A DNA stretch of 64,000 bases from NCBI RefSeq assembly GCF_007667275.1, contig NZ_VDQT01000002.1, forward strand, positions 620,001 through 684,000, in the 5' to 3' direction. Numbering within the stretch: position 1 is the stretch's first letter; each line of letters begins with the position of its first letter. The DNA is from Stenotrophomonas rhizophila. GTDB taxonomy: Bacteria; Pseudomonadota; Gammaproteobacteria; Xanthomonadales; Xanthomonadaceae. The position numbers were made by a program, and so were the translations under genes. Below the pieces are notes generated by a model. The model searched no databases, was not told the origin of the DNA, and saw nothing but the letters and a program-made list of their open reading frames with translations. Shown here piece after piece: positions 25,706-34,350 of the stretch.

Positions 25706-26769
25706 GCGCATCCTCCGCTGCGCGCATGGGCTCCATCGATGCCCTGCGTGGCCTGACCGTGGCGGCGATGCTGCTGGTCAACAACCCCGGCGACTGGGGT
25801 CACGTGTATGCACCCCTGCTGCATGCGGAATGGCACGGCTTCACCCCGACCGACCTGATCTTCCCGCTGTTCCTGTTCATCGCGGGCGTGTCGATGGCCT
25901 TCAGCCTGGAGCCGCGCGCCGCCGATGCATCGATGCGGCCCCTGCTGGGCCGTACGCTGTTGACGCGCGCGCTGCGCATCCTGCTCGCGGGGGCGCTGCT
26001 GCACGTATTGGCCTGGTGGCTGTTCGAGCTGCCTGCATACCGGCTGTGGGGGGTGCTGCAGCGCATCGCGGTGTGCGTGGCGGTGGTGGGCCTGCTGGCG
26101 ATCCACACCCGCGCACGTACGCAGTGGGCGGTGCTGGGCGGCCTGCTGCTCGGGTATGCGGCACTGCTGCTGGGTGCCGATACGCTGGCGCCGTGGCTCA
26201 ATCCGGTCAGCCGGGTGGATACCGCGCTGTTCGCACCGTTTCTGTATAAGTACGACGCCGTGACCCGGCTCGGGCACGATCCAGAAGGCCTGCTCAGCAC
26301 CACCGGGGCCTTGGCCACCACCCTGCTGGGACTGATCGCCGGCCGCTGGCTGCGCGCCGGACGCCTGGGCACGCTGGGCGGAGTGGCACTGCTGTTGTCG
26401 GGTGCCGGCCTGCTGCTGGCACCGCTGCTGCCGTTCAACAAGAACCTGTGGACGCCCAGCTACGTGCTGTGGTGCGGCGGGTTGTCGATCGCCGCGCTGC
26501 TGCTGGCGCACCTGCTGGTGGACCGCTGGCACTGGCCCGCGCTGGGCCGACGCTTCGGCGTCAATGCCATCGCCGCCTACCTGGGCTCCTCGGTGATGGC
26601 GTTGGTGCTGATCGCGAGTGGGGCATGGTCGGCGTGTTACACGATGCTTTCCAGCGCCGTGCCGGGCCAGCCGGCCTTGGCGTCGCTGCTGTGCGCAGTG
26701 GGGTTCGTGGCGTCCTGGTGGATCATCGCGTGGGCGCTGGACCGCCGCCGGATTTACCTGAAAATATGA
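25702..26769 (+). CDS. nagX: NagX-type membrane acyltransferase-like protein (DUF5009)
   Basis: Integral membrane protein of 355 residues with about ten hydrophobic segments, related to the eukaryotic lysosomal heparan-alpha-glucosaminide N-acetyltransferase. The conserved N-terminus is SIDALRGLTVAAMLLVNNPG, followed by WHGFTPTDLIFPLFLFIAG. NagX is a regular member of GlcNAc loci in Shewanella and Xanthomonas. A role in sugar N-acetylation across the inner membrane is an inference. Its start overlaps the nagA stop by ATGA, and it is the last gene of the plus-strand operon. Confidence 0.88.
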   Translation: MSASSAARMGSIDALRGLTVAAMLLVNNPGDWGHVYAPLLHAEWHGFTPTDLIFPLFLFIAGVSMAFSLEPRAADASMRPLLGRTLLTRALRILLAGALLHVLAWWLFELPAYRLWGVLQRIAVCVAVVGLLAIHTRARTQWAVLGGLLLGYAALLLGADTLAPWLNPVSRVDTALFAPFLYKYDAVTRLGHDPEGLLSTTGALATTLLGLIAGRWLRAGRLGTLGGVALLLSGAGLLLAPLLPFNKNLWTPSYVLWCGGLSIAALLLAHLLVDRWHWPALGRRFGVNAIAAYLGSSVMALVLIASGAWSACYTMLSSAVPGQPALASLLCAVGFVASWWIIAWALDRRRIYLKI

Positions 26770-26920
26770 ATACGCTGGCGGCGGTGGCGATTATCCATAA
26801 GCCGTCGAAATTTTACCTTCGCCTCACATCCGGACAGTAAAAGTACCCTCGCCGGGCTGCGTTAGGTCACGGGGGACGCATCGGCACACCGTAATTCCCT
26901 TTCTGGAAAAGGAACGGTCC

Positions 26921-29902
26921 ATGCGTCCCATGAATGTGACTCCGCCACCTTCCCGTCTGGCGGCAGGCATCGCGCGCAGCCTGCGCGTGGCCTGCGGCGG
27001 CCTCCTCCTCGCCACCACCACCGGCCCGGCCTGGGCCGGCTGCGATACCACGGCCCCCACGACCGGGCAGACCGTTACCTGCACGGCAGCGGCACCTAGT
27101 CCGCAGACCACGCCCATCGCCAGCGTGCCGGGATCGAGCAATGTCACCGTCAACGTGCAGGCCGGCGCCCAGCTCGGCATCGCCAGCGGCGCAGCTATCG
27201 CGCTGGACGGCGGCAGCGGACACCGCATCGACAACAGTGGCAGCATCACCAGCGCCAGCGGCGTCGGCATCCTCACCAACGCGGCGACCACGGTGGTGAA
27301 CCGCGGCGTCATCAGCGGCAGCACCGCCGGCATCATCTTCGGCGCCGGCGCCGACCGCCTGGACATGTTGGCCGGCAGCATCAGCAGCAGCGTCCTGCAG
27401 GGCGCGGGCAACGATGCCATCACCCTCAGTGGCGGCACCGTCGGCAGCATCGACCAGGGCGCCGACGCGGACAGCCTGCAGGTCTCGGGCGGTACCGTGT
27501 CCGGCACCGTGCAGCAGGGCTCGGGCATCGATACCTTCCTGATGACCGGCGGCAGCATCGGCGCGTTGCTGCAGGGCGATGGCCTGGACCGCTTCCGCAT
27601 GACCGACGGGCGCATCGTCGGCGCGTTCGATGACGGCGATTACGGCGAAATGACCGGCGGCCGCATCGGCCGGGTCAACATGAAGCTGGAAGACAACACC
27701 TTCCTGATGTCCGGCGGCACCATCGACGGCAACCTGGTCACCGGCTTCGGCAACGACACCATCGTGCTCTCCGATGGCTACATCGGCGGCAACATCAGCG
27801 TCAGCGGCGGCAACGACGCGGTCACCATCACCGGCGGCACCGTGCGCGGCGAGATCCGCCTCAGCTTCGGCAACGACCGCTTCGACTGGAGCGGCGGCGG
27901 CGTGGTGCACGGCCTGGTCGATTCCGGGGAAGGCGACGACATCGCCACGCTGGCCAACCTCAACGTCTCGCACCTGGGCGCGTTGCCAGGGTTCGACGGC
28001 GGTCTGGGCACGGACAGGCTGAACATGGACAACGTGAAGACCAACGGCGTCGCGCGTTTCACCGGCTGGGAATCGATGGCGCTGGCCAACGACAGCCAGC
28101 TGACCTTCGACGGCGACCTGCGCTTGGGCGATACCGGCAGCGGCAGTGGCGCACTCGACGTAGACGCGACCAGCACGCTGTTCGGGGGTGGCATCAATGC
28201 CAGCGTCGTCGGCTTCAACGCGGCGCTGCCGGTGAACGTGACCAATGCCGGCCGCATCGACCTCACCAACGGCGGCGGCGGCGCCGGCGATGCGTTCACC
28301 ATCGCCGGCAATTACACCGGCAACGGCGGTGCGCTGTACCTGGACACCGTGCTGGGCGCCGACGACTCCGCGTCCGACCGGCTGGTGATCTCCAACGGCG
28401 TGGCCAGCGGCACCACCGGCGTCGGCATCCTCAACGCGGACGGTGCCGGCGCGGAAACCGTGGCCGATGGCATCCTCGTAGTGCAGGCGATCAACGGCGC
28501 CAGCACCAGCGCGAACGCGTTCGCGCTGTATGCGCCGGTGGCCGCCGGTGCGTTCGAGTATTTCCTGTTCAAGGGTGGCGTCAGCGCAGGGAGTGGCGAG
28601 AACTGGTACCTGCGTTCGACCCTGGTCAACGATGTGGTTCCCGCGCCAGCCGCACCGCCCATCGGTCTGGGCTCGGTGACCCCCGAGCCACCGCCGCCGG
28701 AGGCGCTGGGGGCGCCGCCGCCTGAGCTGCCGCCGCCCCCCTCGCCGGATCTCCCCGAAAACCCCGACCCGGTGGCCGCCGAACCTGCGCCGCCGCCGGA
28801 GCCGGCCCCGCCACCGCCGGCGCCCCCGCCGCAGGAGGACGTGCCGCCGCCGGTGCCCACGGAGGTGGCTGCGGTGCCGGGGCCGCTGGCCGAGCCGCCG
28901 ACGCCCGAGGCACGTCCGTCAGAGGCGGCCATCGTGCCCTTGTACCGGCTGGAAACCGGCCTCTACTCGGTGGTGCCGCCGTTGCTGCGCGAGGCCAGCC
29001 TGGCCAGCCTGGGCACCTTCCACGAGCGCCAGGGCGAGCAGCGCATCCTGGCCGGGCAGGGTGGAGTGCGCGCCGCGTGGGCGCGGCTGGTCGGGCAGAG
29101 CCATGAGCAGTACTGGGAGGGCGACGCCCAACCCGGCTTCGATGGCGACATCCAGGGCGTGCAGGCCGGCCTGGACCTGTACGCAAACGCAGGTGATGGG
29201 CACCGCGACCAGTTCGGCGTCTTCGTCGGACGCACCCGCGCGCAGGGCAACGTCAATGGTTTCGCGATCGGCTGGGAGAACGTCGCGGTGGGCCGCACCC
29301 GGTTGGACGACAAGCACGTGGGCCTGTACTGGACGCGTGCCGGCAGCGCCGGCGGCTACCTCGATGCGGTGGTGATGCAGAGCCGCTACGACGGCGAGGC
29401 CACCTCCGCGCGTGGCATCGGCATCGACCTTGACGGCGACGGCACCACGGCGTCGCTGGAAGTGGGCAAGCCGCTGCTGCGCTTCGGCGAGTCGGCGTGG
29501 TGGCTGGAGCCGCAGCTGCAGGTGATCTGGCAGCGCACCTCGGTGGATGACACCGCCGACCGCGTTGCCCAGCTTCGCTTCAATGCCGACAATGCCTGGA
29601 CCGGGCGGGCCGGTCTGCGCCTGGCCGCCGACTACGACATCGCCGGCAACGGCTGGCAGCCGTACTTCAAGCTCAACTACTGGCAGACGCTCGATGGCGA
29701 AGACCGCATCGACTTCGACAGCAACCGCATCACCAACCAGCAGGATTCGCGTGCGCTGGAGGTCGGCTTCGGCGTGGTGGCGCGGTTCAACGCCAACGTC
29801 AGCGCGTTCGCGGTGGCCGACTACACGCGCGATCTGGAAAGCAGCCGGCAGAAGGAGCGCAAGGTGATCGAGGGCAACATCGGGCTGCGCTTCGACTTCT
29901 AG
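26921..29902 (+). CDS. Classical (type Va) autotransporter with 20-residue repeats
   Basis: A 993-residue autotransporter. A signal peptide ends near GPAWA. The passenger contains about ten imperfect 20-residue repeats (about 141-342), each with a core like GNDAITLSGGTVxGxI. A long Pro/Glu linker (about 572-668) leads to a C-terminal beta-barrel (about 700-993) ending in LRFDF, the aromatic terminus recognised by the BAM complex. The repeats fit one turn of a beta-helix each. No protease, lipase or adhesin motif is recognised. GGAAAAGGAA lies upstream of the ATG. Confidence 0.88.
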   Translation: MRPMNVTPPPSRLAAGIARSLRVACGGLLLATTTGPAWAGCDTTAPTTGQTVTCTAAAPSPQTTPIASVPGSSNVTVNVQAGAQLGIASGAAIALDGGSGHRIDNSGSITSASGVGILTNAATTVVNRGVISGSTAGIIFGAGADRLDMLAGSISSSVLQGAGNDAITLSGGTVGSIDQGADADSLQVSGGTVSGTVQQGSGIDTFLMTGGSIGALLQGDGLDRFRMTDGRIVGAFDDGDYGEMTGGRIGRVNMKLEDNTFLMSGGTIDGNLVTGFGNDTIVLSDGYIGGNISVSGGNDAVTITGGTVRGEIRLSFGNDRFDWSGGGVVHGLVDSGEGDDIATLANLNVSHLGALPGFDGGLGTDRLNMDNVKTNGVARFTGWESMALANDSQLTFDGDLRLGDTGSGSGALDVDATSTLFGGGINASVVGFNAALPVNVTNAGRIDLTNGGGGAGDAFTIAGNYTGNGGALYLDTVLGADDSASDRLVISNGVASGTTGVGILNADGAGAETVADGILVVQAINGASTSANAFALYAPVAAGAFEYFLFKGGVSAGSGENWYLRSTLVNDVVPAPAAPPIGLGSVTPEPPPPEALGAPPPELPPPPSPDLPENPDPVAAEPAPPPEPAPPPPAPPPQEDVPPPVPTEVAAVPGPLAEPPTPEARPSEAAIVPLYRLETGLYSVVPPLLREASLASLGTFHERQGEQRILAGQGGVRAAWARLVGQSHEQYWEGDAQPGFDGDIQGVQAGLDLYANAGDGHRDQFGVFVGRTRAQGNVNGFAIGWENVAVGRTRLDDKHVGLYWTRAGSAGGYLDAVVMQSRYDGEATSARGIGIDLDGDGTTASLEVGKPLLRFGESAWWLEPQLQVIWQRTSVDDTADRVAQLRFNADNAWTGRAGLRLAADYDIAGNGWQPYFKLNYWQTLDGEDRIDFDSNRITNQQDSRALEVGFGVVARFNANVSAFAVADYTRDLESSRQKERKVIEGNIGLRFDF

Positions 29903-29954
29903 CCGGCAGGCCCCGCAATGGCGGCCGGCACCGGACTCGCCGTGGCGGCCAGCA

Positions 29955-30063
29955 CCGGTAGGGTCGCATCCCGATCGACCGCCATGGAATCTTCCACGCC
30001 CGGTTGTGGCATGACCTACGGTGAAGCCAGGCACCAGGCTTCACCGCAGGTCATACCCTACCG
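29955..30063. repeat. GGTAGGGTCG-ended inverted element, copy 2
   Basis: Starts CCGGTAGGGTCGCATCCCGATC and ends, on the opposite strand, CGGTAGGGTATGACC. A strong inner hairpin has 18-base arms with one mismatch (30011-30028, 30037-30054), beginning ATGACCTACGGTGAAGCC. Ends and the ATGACC inner arm match copy 1 at 7245-7394. It lies between the convergent autotransporter and cca genes and could act as terminator for both. Confidence 0.7.
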
Positions 30064-30111
30064 AACGTGGAACCAATCCTCCCTCGGCCTGCGTCCGGTG
30101 CGCAGGCGCAT

Positions 30112-31332
30112 TCACCGAGCTGCAGCAATCGCCTTGATGCGGGCCTGCGCAAGTGCTTCACCCACTGCAGGGCCCTGCAGATGGGCAAGGTCGAGGTCGC
30201 GTGCCTGCACCGACAGCGCCGCCTGGTGCAGGCGCTTGAGCGTTTCACCCTGCGGGTAAGCGCGATCCTCGAACTCCAGGCGACCGCGCGCATCGGCTTC
30301 GCAGCACAGCGCGATCTTCGCGATCCGTTCCGGGCGGCGGAAGCCGTCGCAGCGACCCAGCAATTCCAGCACCGTGCCATCGCGCAGTTCATCGATGCGG
30401 TGCACGTTGAGGTGGTCGCGGCAGACCGCTTCGGCCAGCTGCCGGTGGTCCAGCGGCACCTTCAGCCGTTCGCACAGCGCCCGCAACGGTGCCAGCCCGC
30501 GCTGCTCGTGCATCACATGGCGCGGCCATTCCGCTTCCGGGGTCAACGCCTTGCCCAGGTCATGGGTGAGTGCGGCAAAGCCGACCTGGTCATCGCCGGG
30601 CGCGAGCCGGGCGGCCATGTCGCTGACCATTTCCTGGTGCACGCCGGTGTCCACTTCGGGGTGGTACTCGGCACGCTGCGGCACGCCATACAGCGCCTCC
30701 AGTTCCGGCAGCACCGCGCCCAGCGCACCGGCGTCGTGCAGCGTACGCAGGAACGCCGACGGCTGCGCCGAAGCCAGCACGCGGCGCAGCTCCTGCCAGA
30801 CGCGCTCGGGCACCAGCGCATCCAGTTCGCCACTCTCGGCGATCTGCCGCATCAGCTGCATCGTCTCCGCGGCGACGGTAAACCCCAGCGGGGCGAAGCG
30901 GGCCATGAAGCGGGCTGCGCGCAGCACCCGCAACGGATCTTCCACGAACGCCGGTCCCACATGCCGCAGTACCCGCTGTTCGATATCGCGCACGCCGCCA
31001 TACGGGTCCACCAGCGCGCCGGTGGCTTCATCGCAGGCAATGGCGTTGATGGTGAAATCGCGGCGCTGCAGGTCCTCCTCCAGCGTGACCGAGGGGTCCG
31101 CATCGACCACGAAGCCGCGATAGCCGCGGCCGGATTTGCGCTCGGTCCGCGCCAGCGCGTATTCCTCACCGCTGTCGGGGTGCAGGAATACCGGGAAGTC
31201 CTTGCCGACGGCCTTGTAGCCCAGCGCTTCCATTTCCGGTTGGGTCGCACCGACCACCACCCAGTCGCGGTCGCCGGGCGGGCGGTCAAGCAGGCGGTCG
31301 CGAACCGCGCCGCCAACGAGATAGATTTTCAT
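30112..31332 (-). CDS. cca: Multifunctional CCA protein (tRNA nucleotidyltransferase)
   Basis: Adds or repairs the 3'-CCA of tRNA. The 406-residue protein begins with the class II nucleotidyltransferase core [15 protein letters not shown], has [11 protein letters not shown] with the metal-binding Dx[17 protein letters not shown], and [19 protein letters not shown]-terminal HD domain (HDLGKAL; about 215-350) is characteristic of the gammaproteobacterial multifunctional form with phosphatase and phosphodiesterase activity. ATG 31332 starts exactly at the family N-terminus; an open extension of 41 codons upstream runs through a SMAG repeat and is not coding. Confidence 0.96.
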   Translation of the reverse strand: MKIYLVGGAVRDRLLDRPPGDRDWVVVGATQPEMEALGYKAVGKDFPVFLHPDSGEEYALARTERKSGRGYRGFVVDADPSVTLEEDLQRRDFTINAIACDEATGALVDPYGGVRDIEQRVLRHVGPAFVEDPLRVLRAARFMARFAPLGFTVAAETMQLMRQIAESGELDALVPERVWQELRRVLASAQPSAFLRTLHDAGALGAVLPELEALYGVPQRAEYHPEVDTGVHQEMVSDMAARLAPGDDQVGFAALTHDLGKALTPEAEWPRHVMHEQRGLAPLRALCERLKVPLDHRQLAEAVCRDHLNVHRIDELRDGTVLELLGRCDGFRRPERIAKIALCCEADARGRLEFEDRAYPQGETLKRLHQAALSVQARDLDLAHLQGPAVGEALAQARIKAIAAAR

Positions 31333-31391
31333 TGGGGAATCATGCCACGACCGCCCTGGCACCGATCCCCTGGCGCGCCCCTGCCCGCGAC

Positions 31392-31498
31392 GGTAGCGCC
31401 GACCGTTGGTCGGCCCAAGCGGCATCGAGAGATCACGTACCCCCGCCGCCCCCATAGCGATGCGGCATTGCCTGGGCCGACCAACGGTCGGCGCTACC
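31392..31498. repeat. SMAG pair, outward GTAG orientation
   Basis: GTAG (31393-31396) plus hairpin GCCGACC-GTT-GGTCGGC (31398-31414), then 61 bases, then hairpin GCCGACC-AAC-GGTCGGC (31476-31492) followed by CTAC (31494-31497). The GTAG ends are on the outside, the reverse of the pairs at 4102, 12002, 14455 and 56726. It separates slt from cca, both on the minus strand. Confidence 0.9.
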
Positions 31499-31503
31499 GG
31501 GGG

Positions 31504-33483
31504 TCAATCGCCACCCTTGTCTGCGTCGGTCGGGCAGGTGAACGCCTTGCGCTTGGCCTGCAGGCGCCCGTTCATACGGTCGGTGACCGGCAGGGCGTCA
31601 CCATTCAAGCGCCAGTCGTAGATCACGCTGAAGGCCAGGATGCGCGCAACGTACTCGCGGGTTTCCTTGTAGCTGATGGTCTCGATCCAGATATCCGGGT
31701 CGAAGCCGGGACGCTGCGACTGCCAGCGCGCGGTCGGGGTCGGGCCGGCGTTGTAGGCGGCGATGGTGACGTACGGGAGGCCGTCATACTTGTTCATCAG
31801 CTGGCGCAGATAGGCGGTGCCCAATGCGATGTTGGTGTCCGGGTCATACAGGCTGGCCGCGCCGCCGTAGCCGCCCAGCCCGATCGACTTGGCCACGCTG
31901 GCCCCGGTCGCCGGCAGCACCTGCATCAGGCCCATGGCATTGGCCGGCGAACGCGCCTTCGGGTTGAAGATGCTCTCCGCGCGGATCTCGGCGGCCACCC
32001 AGGCCGGGTCGATGGCGTTGCGCGCGGACTCGCGGCGGATCGCCTCGTCGTGGTGCAGCGGGAAGCGCAGGCTGTACAGGCGCTGCTCGTCCGGGGTCCT
32101 GCCGAGCGAGAACACCGCGCGGTCGAACCAGCCGTTGTCGCGCGCCACTTCTACCGCGATGCGGCGCTGTGGGGTGTCGAAGCGGGTCAGGGCATCGTTC
32201 CACTCCGCCACCGCCCAGCCGGCACGCTCGATCTTGAACAGCTCCATCGCTCGCACGATGGCCGGATCCCGCGCCACCGCAGCCTGCGCCTGTTTGCTGT
32301 CGGTCGGCTCGATGGGGCACAGCGTGTACGTGCTCTGACCCAGCTGGTCGGCAGCGAGGAAGCCGTGGAAGGTGGCCGAACGCGCCGCTTCGCGGTACAG
32401 CGGCTGCGCCTCGGCGCGCTTGCCGGTCTTTTCCAGCATGCGCGCTTCGAAATAGCGCCAGCGGGAGTCGGCACGCTGGGTCGGGCCCATCTTGCGGATC
32501 GCGGCCAGGGTGGCCGGCCAGTCGCCGCGCGACATCGCTTCGCGCGCGCGCCATTCGTGCAGGCGCTCGTCATAGGCCGAGTCCGGCACCGCGTTGAGCC
32601 GACGCGCGGACTCCGGGCCGTACGAGGCCACGGTCCACAGTGCGATCTGATAGCGCACCTCGGCCTGCTGGGCCGGGGTCAGCTGCAGCGCATTGGCGTA
32701 CTGCGGCAGCTGCTGTTCGGTGGCATCCGGGTCGGCCTTGGCCAGCTTGGCCAGGCCGTCGGTGGCGATGCGCCGGCTGCGTTCGTTGCGCGGCCAGTTC
32801 AGCGCGCTCGCATTGGGCTTGTCCACGAACGCCGCATAGGTGTTGGCCAAGGCCAGGTCCGCGGCCGGCAGCCCACGCGCGGCGCTGCGCATCACCGCCG
32901 GCTGCTGCGCATCGGCGGCCGCATCAATGCGTTCCCAGCGCAGCTCCGCGCTCATTCCACCCTTGGCGTCCAGTACCGCGAATACCGGGTCGCAGGCATC
33001 GGGCAGCGACTTGCCGGTGCTGCGCCAGATCGCCTGGGCGTCGCTGGTCCATTGCGCATCGGCCTTGCCGGTGGCCTGGCGCGCGTTGAGCTGCGCGCAG
33101 CGCAGGCCGACATTGTCGGTGGGCGCCCAGTTGGCCAGCAGGGTCGGCCAGTCCTCGCGGCGCGCCACCGCCGGCAGCCACACGCTGCGGAAACTGCTGG
33201 CCACGGCCTGGCCGTTGTACCGCTTGAGGAAATCCTGCGCCTGCGCGTTGGTCACCGTGTCGATGTTGCGCCGCAGGTTGGCGTATTCCAGCCACCCATA
33301 CAGCGGGTGCCGCGCCAGGGCGGACGCCTGCGCGGGGTCGAACTGACCGCGCTCGGCATTGTCGATGGCGGCCTTGATCTGCGCGCGCTGCGCGTCGAGG
33401 TTCTGGGCACCCGCCGTGGCGCCCAGCCCCAGACCGGCGAGCAGGGTGGTGGCACTCAGGATATGCAGGGGGAATCGGTTCAT
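31504..33483 (-). CDS. slt: Soluble lytic murein transglycosylase
   Basis: Periplasmic enzyme that cleaves peptidoglycan glycan strands with 1,6-anhydro-muramic acid formation. The 659-residue protein has a signal peptide (LLAGLGLGATAGA), a long alpha-helical superhelix typical of Slt70, and a C-terminal goose-lysozyme-like SLT domain. The domain has the catalytic Glu503 in IRAESIFNPKA, then ANAMGLMQVLPATG, NIALGTAYLRQLM and TIAAYNAGP. ATG 33483 was chosen at the signal peptide; 16 extra codons upstream are not supported. It precedes cca on the same strand, with a SMAG pair between. Confidence 0.94.
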   Translation of the reverse strand: MNRFPLHILSATTLLAGLGLGATAGAQNLDAQRAQIKAAIDNAERGQFDPAQASALARHPLYGWLEYANLRRNIDTVTNAQAQDFLKRYNGQAVASSFRSVWLPAVARREDWPTLLANWAPTDNVGLRCAQLNARQATGKADAQWTSDAQAIWRSTGKSLPDACDPVFAVLDAKGGMSAELRWERIDAAADAQQPAVMRSAARGLPAADLALANTYAAFVDKPNASALNWPRNERSRRIATDGLAKLAKADPDATEQQLPQYANALQLTPAQQAEVRYQIALWTVASYGPESARRLNAVPDSAYDERLHEWRAREAMSRGDWPATLAAIRKMGPTQRADSRWRYFEARMLEKTGKRAEAQPLYREAARSATFHGFLAADQLGQSTYTLCPIEPTDSKQAQAAVARDPAIVRAMELFKIERAGWAVAEWNDALTRFDTPQRRIAVEVARDNGWFDRAVFSLGRTPDEQRLYSLRFPLHHDEAIRRESARNAIDPAWVAAEIRAESIFNPKARSPANAMGLMQVLPATGASVAKSIGLGGYGGAASLYDPDTNIALGTAYLRQLMNKYDGLPYVTIAAYNAGPTPTARWQSQRPGFDPDIWIETISYKETREYVARILAFSVIYDWRLNGDALPVTDRMNGRLQAKRKAFTCPTDADKGGD

Positions 33484-33607
33484 GCCGGAAGGATAGCGGG
33501 CGCCAGTGAACGCCGGTGTCGGCAAGCCCACTCGACCCTGAACGGATCGTATCGCTCCGCTGAACAGGCAGCCGGAGCGGGCGTAATGTCAAAGGCGCCG
33601 CAAGGCG

Positions 33608-33631
33608 CGTAGAGTCGGGCTCTGCCCGGCT
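33608..33631 (+). repeat. Single SMAG-like palindrome
   Basis: GTAG (33609-33612) followed by AGTCGGGC-TCT-GCCCGGCT (one G-T wobble). It sits in the 186-base divergent space between slt and exbD, 38 bases before the exbD start codon, so it would be in the exbD leader if transcription starts upstream. Confidence 0.65.
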
Positions 33632-33669
33632 GCCCCTGGACCCTCAACGTTCGAACAAGGGAGCACACC

Positions 33670-34077
33670 ATGGCCTTCACCGCAGCAGGAAAGCCCGGCC
33701 CGCTGGCCGACATCAACGTCACCCCGTTGGTGGATGTAATGCTGGTGCTGTTGATCATCTTCATCGTGACCGCCCCGATGGTGTCCATGCCCATTCCGGT
33801 CAACCTGCCGCAACCCACCACCGTGGTACCGCCGATCAGCCCACCGCCGCCAATCGAGTTGCGCGTGGACGCCAGCAACCAGGTCAGCTGGAATGGTCAG
33901 GCGGTGGCCGTCGGCTCTCTGCAGCAGCGCATGCAGGACGCTGCCCAAGCCAACACCGGGAACCTGCCGGAGCTGCGAATCGCCACCGACCCCAACGCCG
34001 AATACGACGTGATGGCCAAGGTCCTGGCGGCTGCCAACAACGCGCACATGGAAAAGATCGCCTTCGTGAGTCCGTAG
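33670..34077 (+). CDS. exbD: ExbD/TolR-family proton-motive-force transducer
   Basis: A 135-residue inner-membrane protein with one N-terminal transmembrane helix (about 21-36) containing the essential Asp22 in [15 protein letters not shown], the proton-coupling residue of ExbD/TolR. The periplasmic domain has [15 protein letters not shown] and [19 protein letters not shown]. With ExbB and TonB it energises TonB-dependent receptors. No exbB or tonB lies next to it, so it is an orphan paralogue, perhaps an exbD2. AGGGAGC lies upstream of the ATG. Confidence 0.9.
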   Translation: MAFTAAGKPGPLADINVTPLVDVMLVLLIIFIVTAPMVSMPIPVNLPQPTTVVPPISPPPPIELRVDASNQVSWNGQAVAVGSLQQRMQDAAQANTGNLPELRIATDPNAEYDVMAKVLAAANNAHMEKIAFVSP

Positions 34078-34083
34078 TCGTCC

Positions 34084-34110
34084 GACCGGCCCGCCCACGG
34101 CGGGCCGGTC
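34084..34110 (+). terminator. Hairpin after exbD
   Basis: Perfect 12-base stem GACCGGCCCGCC / GGCGGGCCGGTC with loop CAC, 7 bases after the exbD stop. It has no T tract downstream, so it may be a pause or mRNA-stabilising hairpin. Confidence 0.6.
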
Positions 34111-34186
34111 ACGCGTCACCCACGCAAGCTGTGACGTTAGCGGCAATCACCCTCTCTCGGCTTCCACGTCTACTACTCGAGTTGGT

Positions 34187-34284
34187 GTCCGGAACTTCCG
34201 CGCAGCTGGGTGGGGGATCACCCCAACATGGGCGAATCCACGCCAATTCTCCCACCATCGGTGTTACCGGTCACAGTTCCGGAC
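34187..34284. promoter_or_regulatory. Rhs upstream region with spaced inverted repeat
   Basis: GTCCGGAACT (34187-34196) and AGTTCCGGAC (34275-34284) are perfect inverted repeats 78 bases apart, in the leader region of the rhs gene. They could pair in a transcript or form a spaced operator. I see no clear -35/-10 pair. No protein-coding gene is supported between 34078 and 34350. Confidence 0.4.
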
Positions 34285-34350
34285 ATTGGCGGAAACGCTT
34301 CAGTCGCGCATAAACCTCCCTGCCGCTCGGGCTTGGGAGGAGTAAAAGGG

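Noticed and set aside
34131..34313. 60-codon frame upstream of rhs
   Set aside because: No ribosome site or homology, and it covers the inverted repeat of the leader region.
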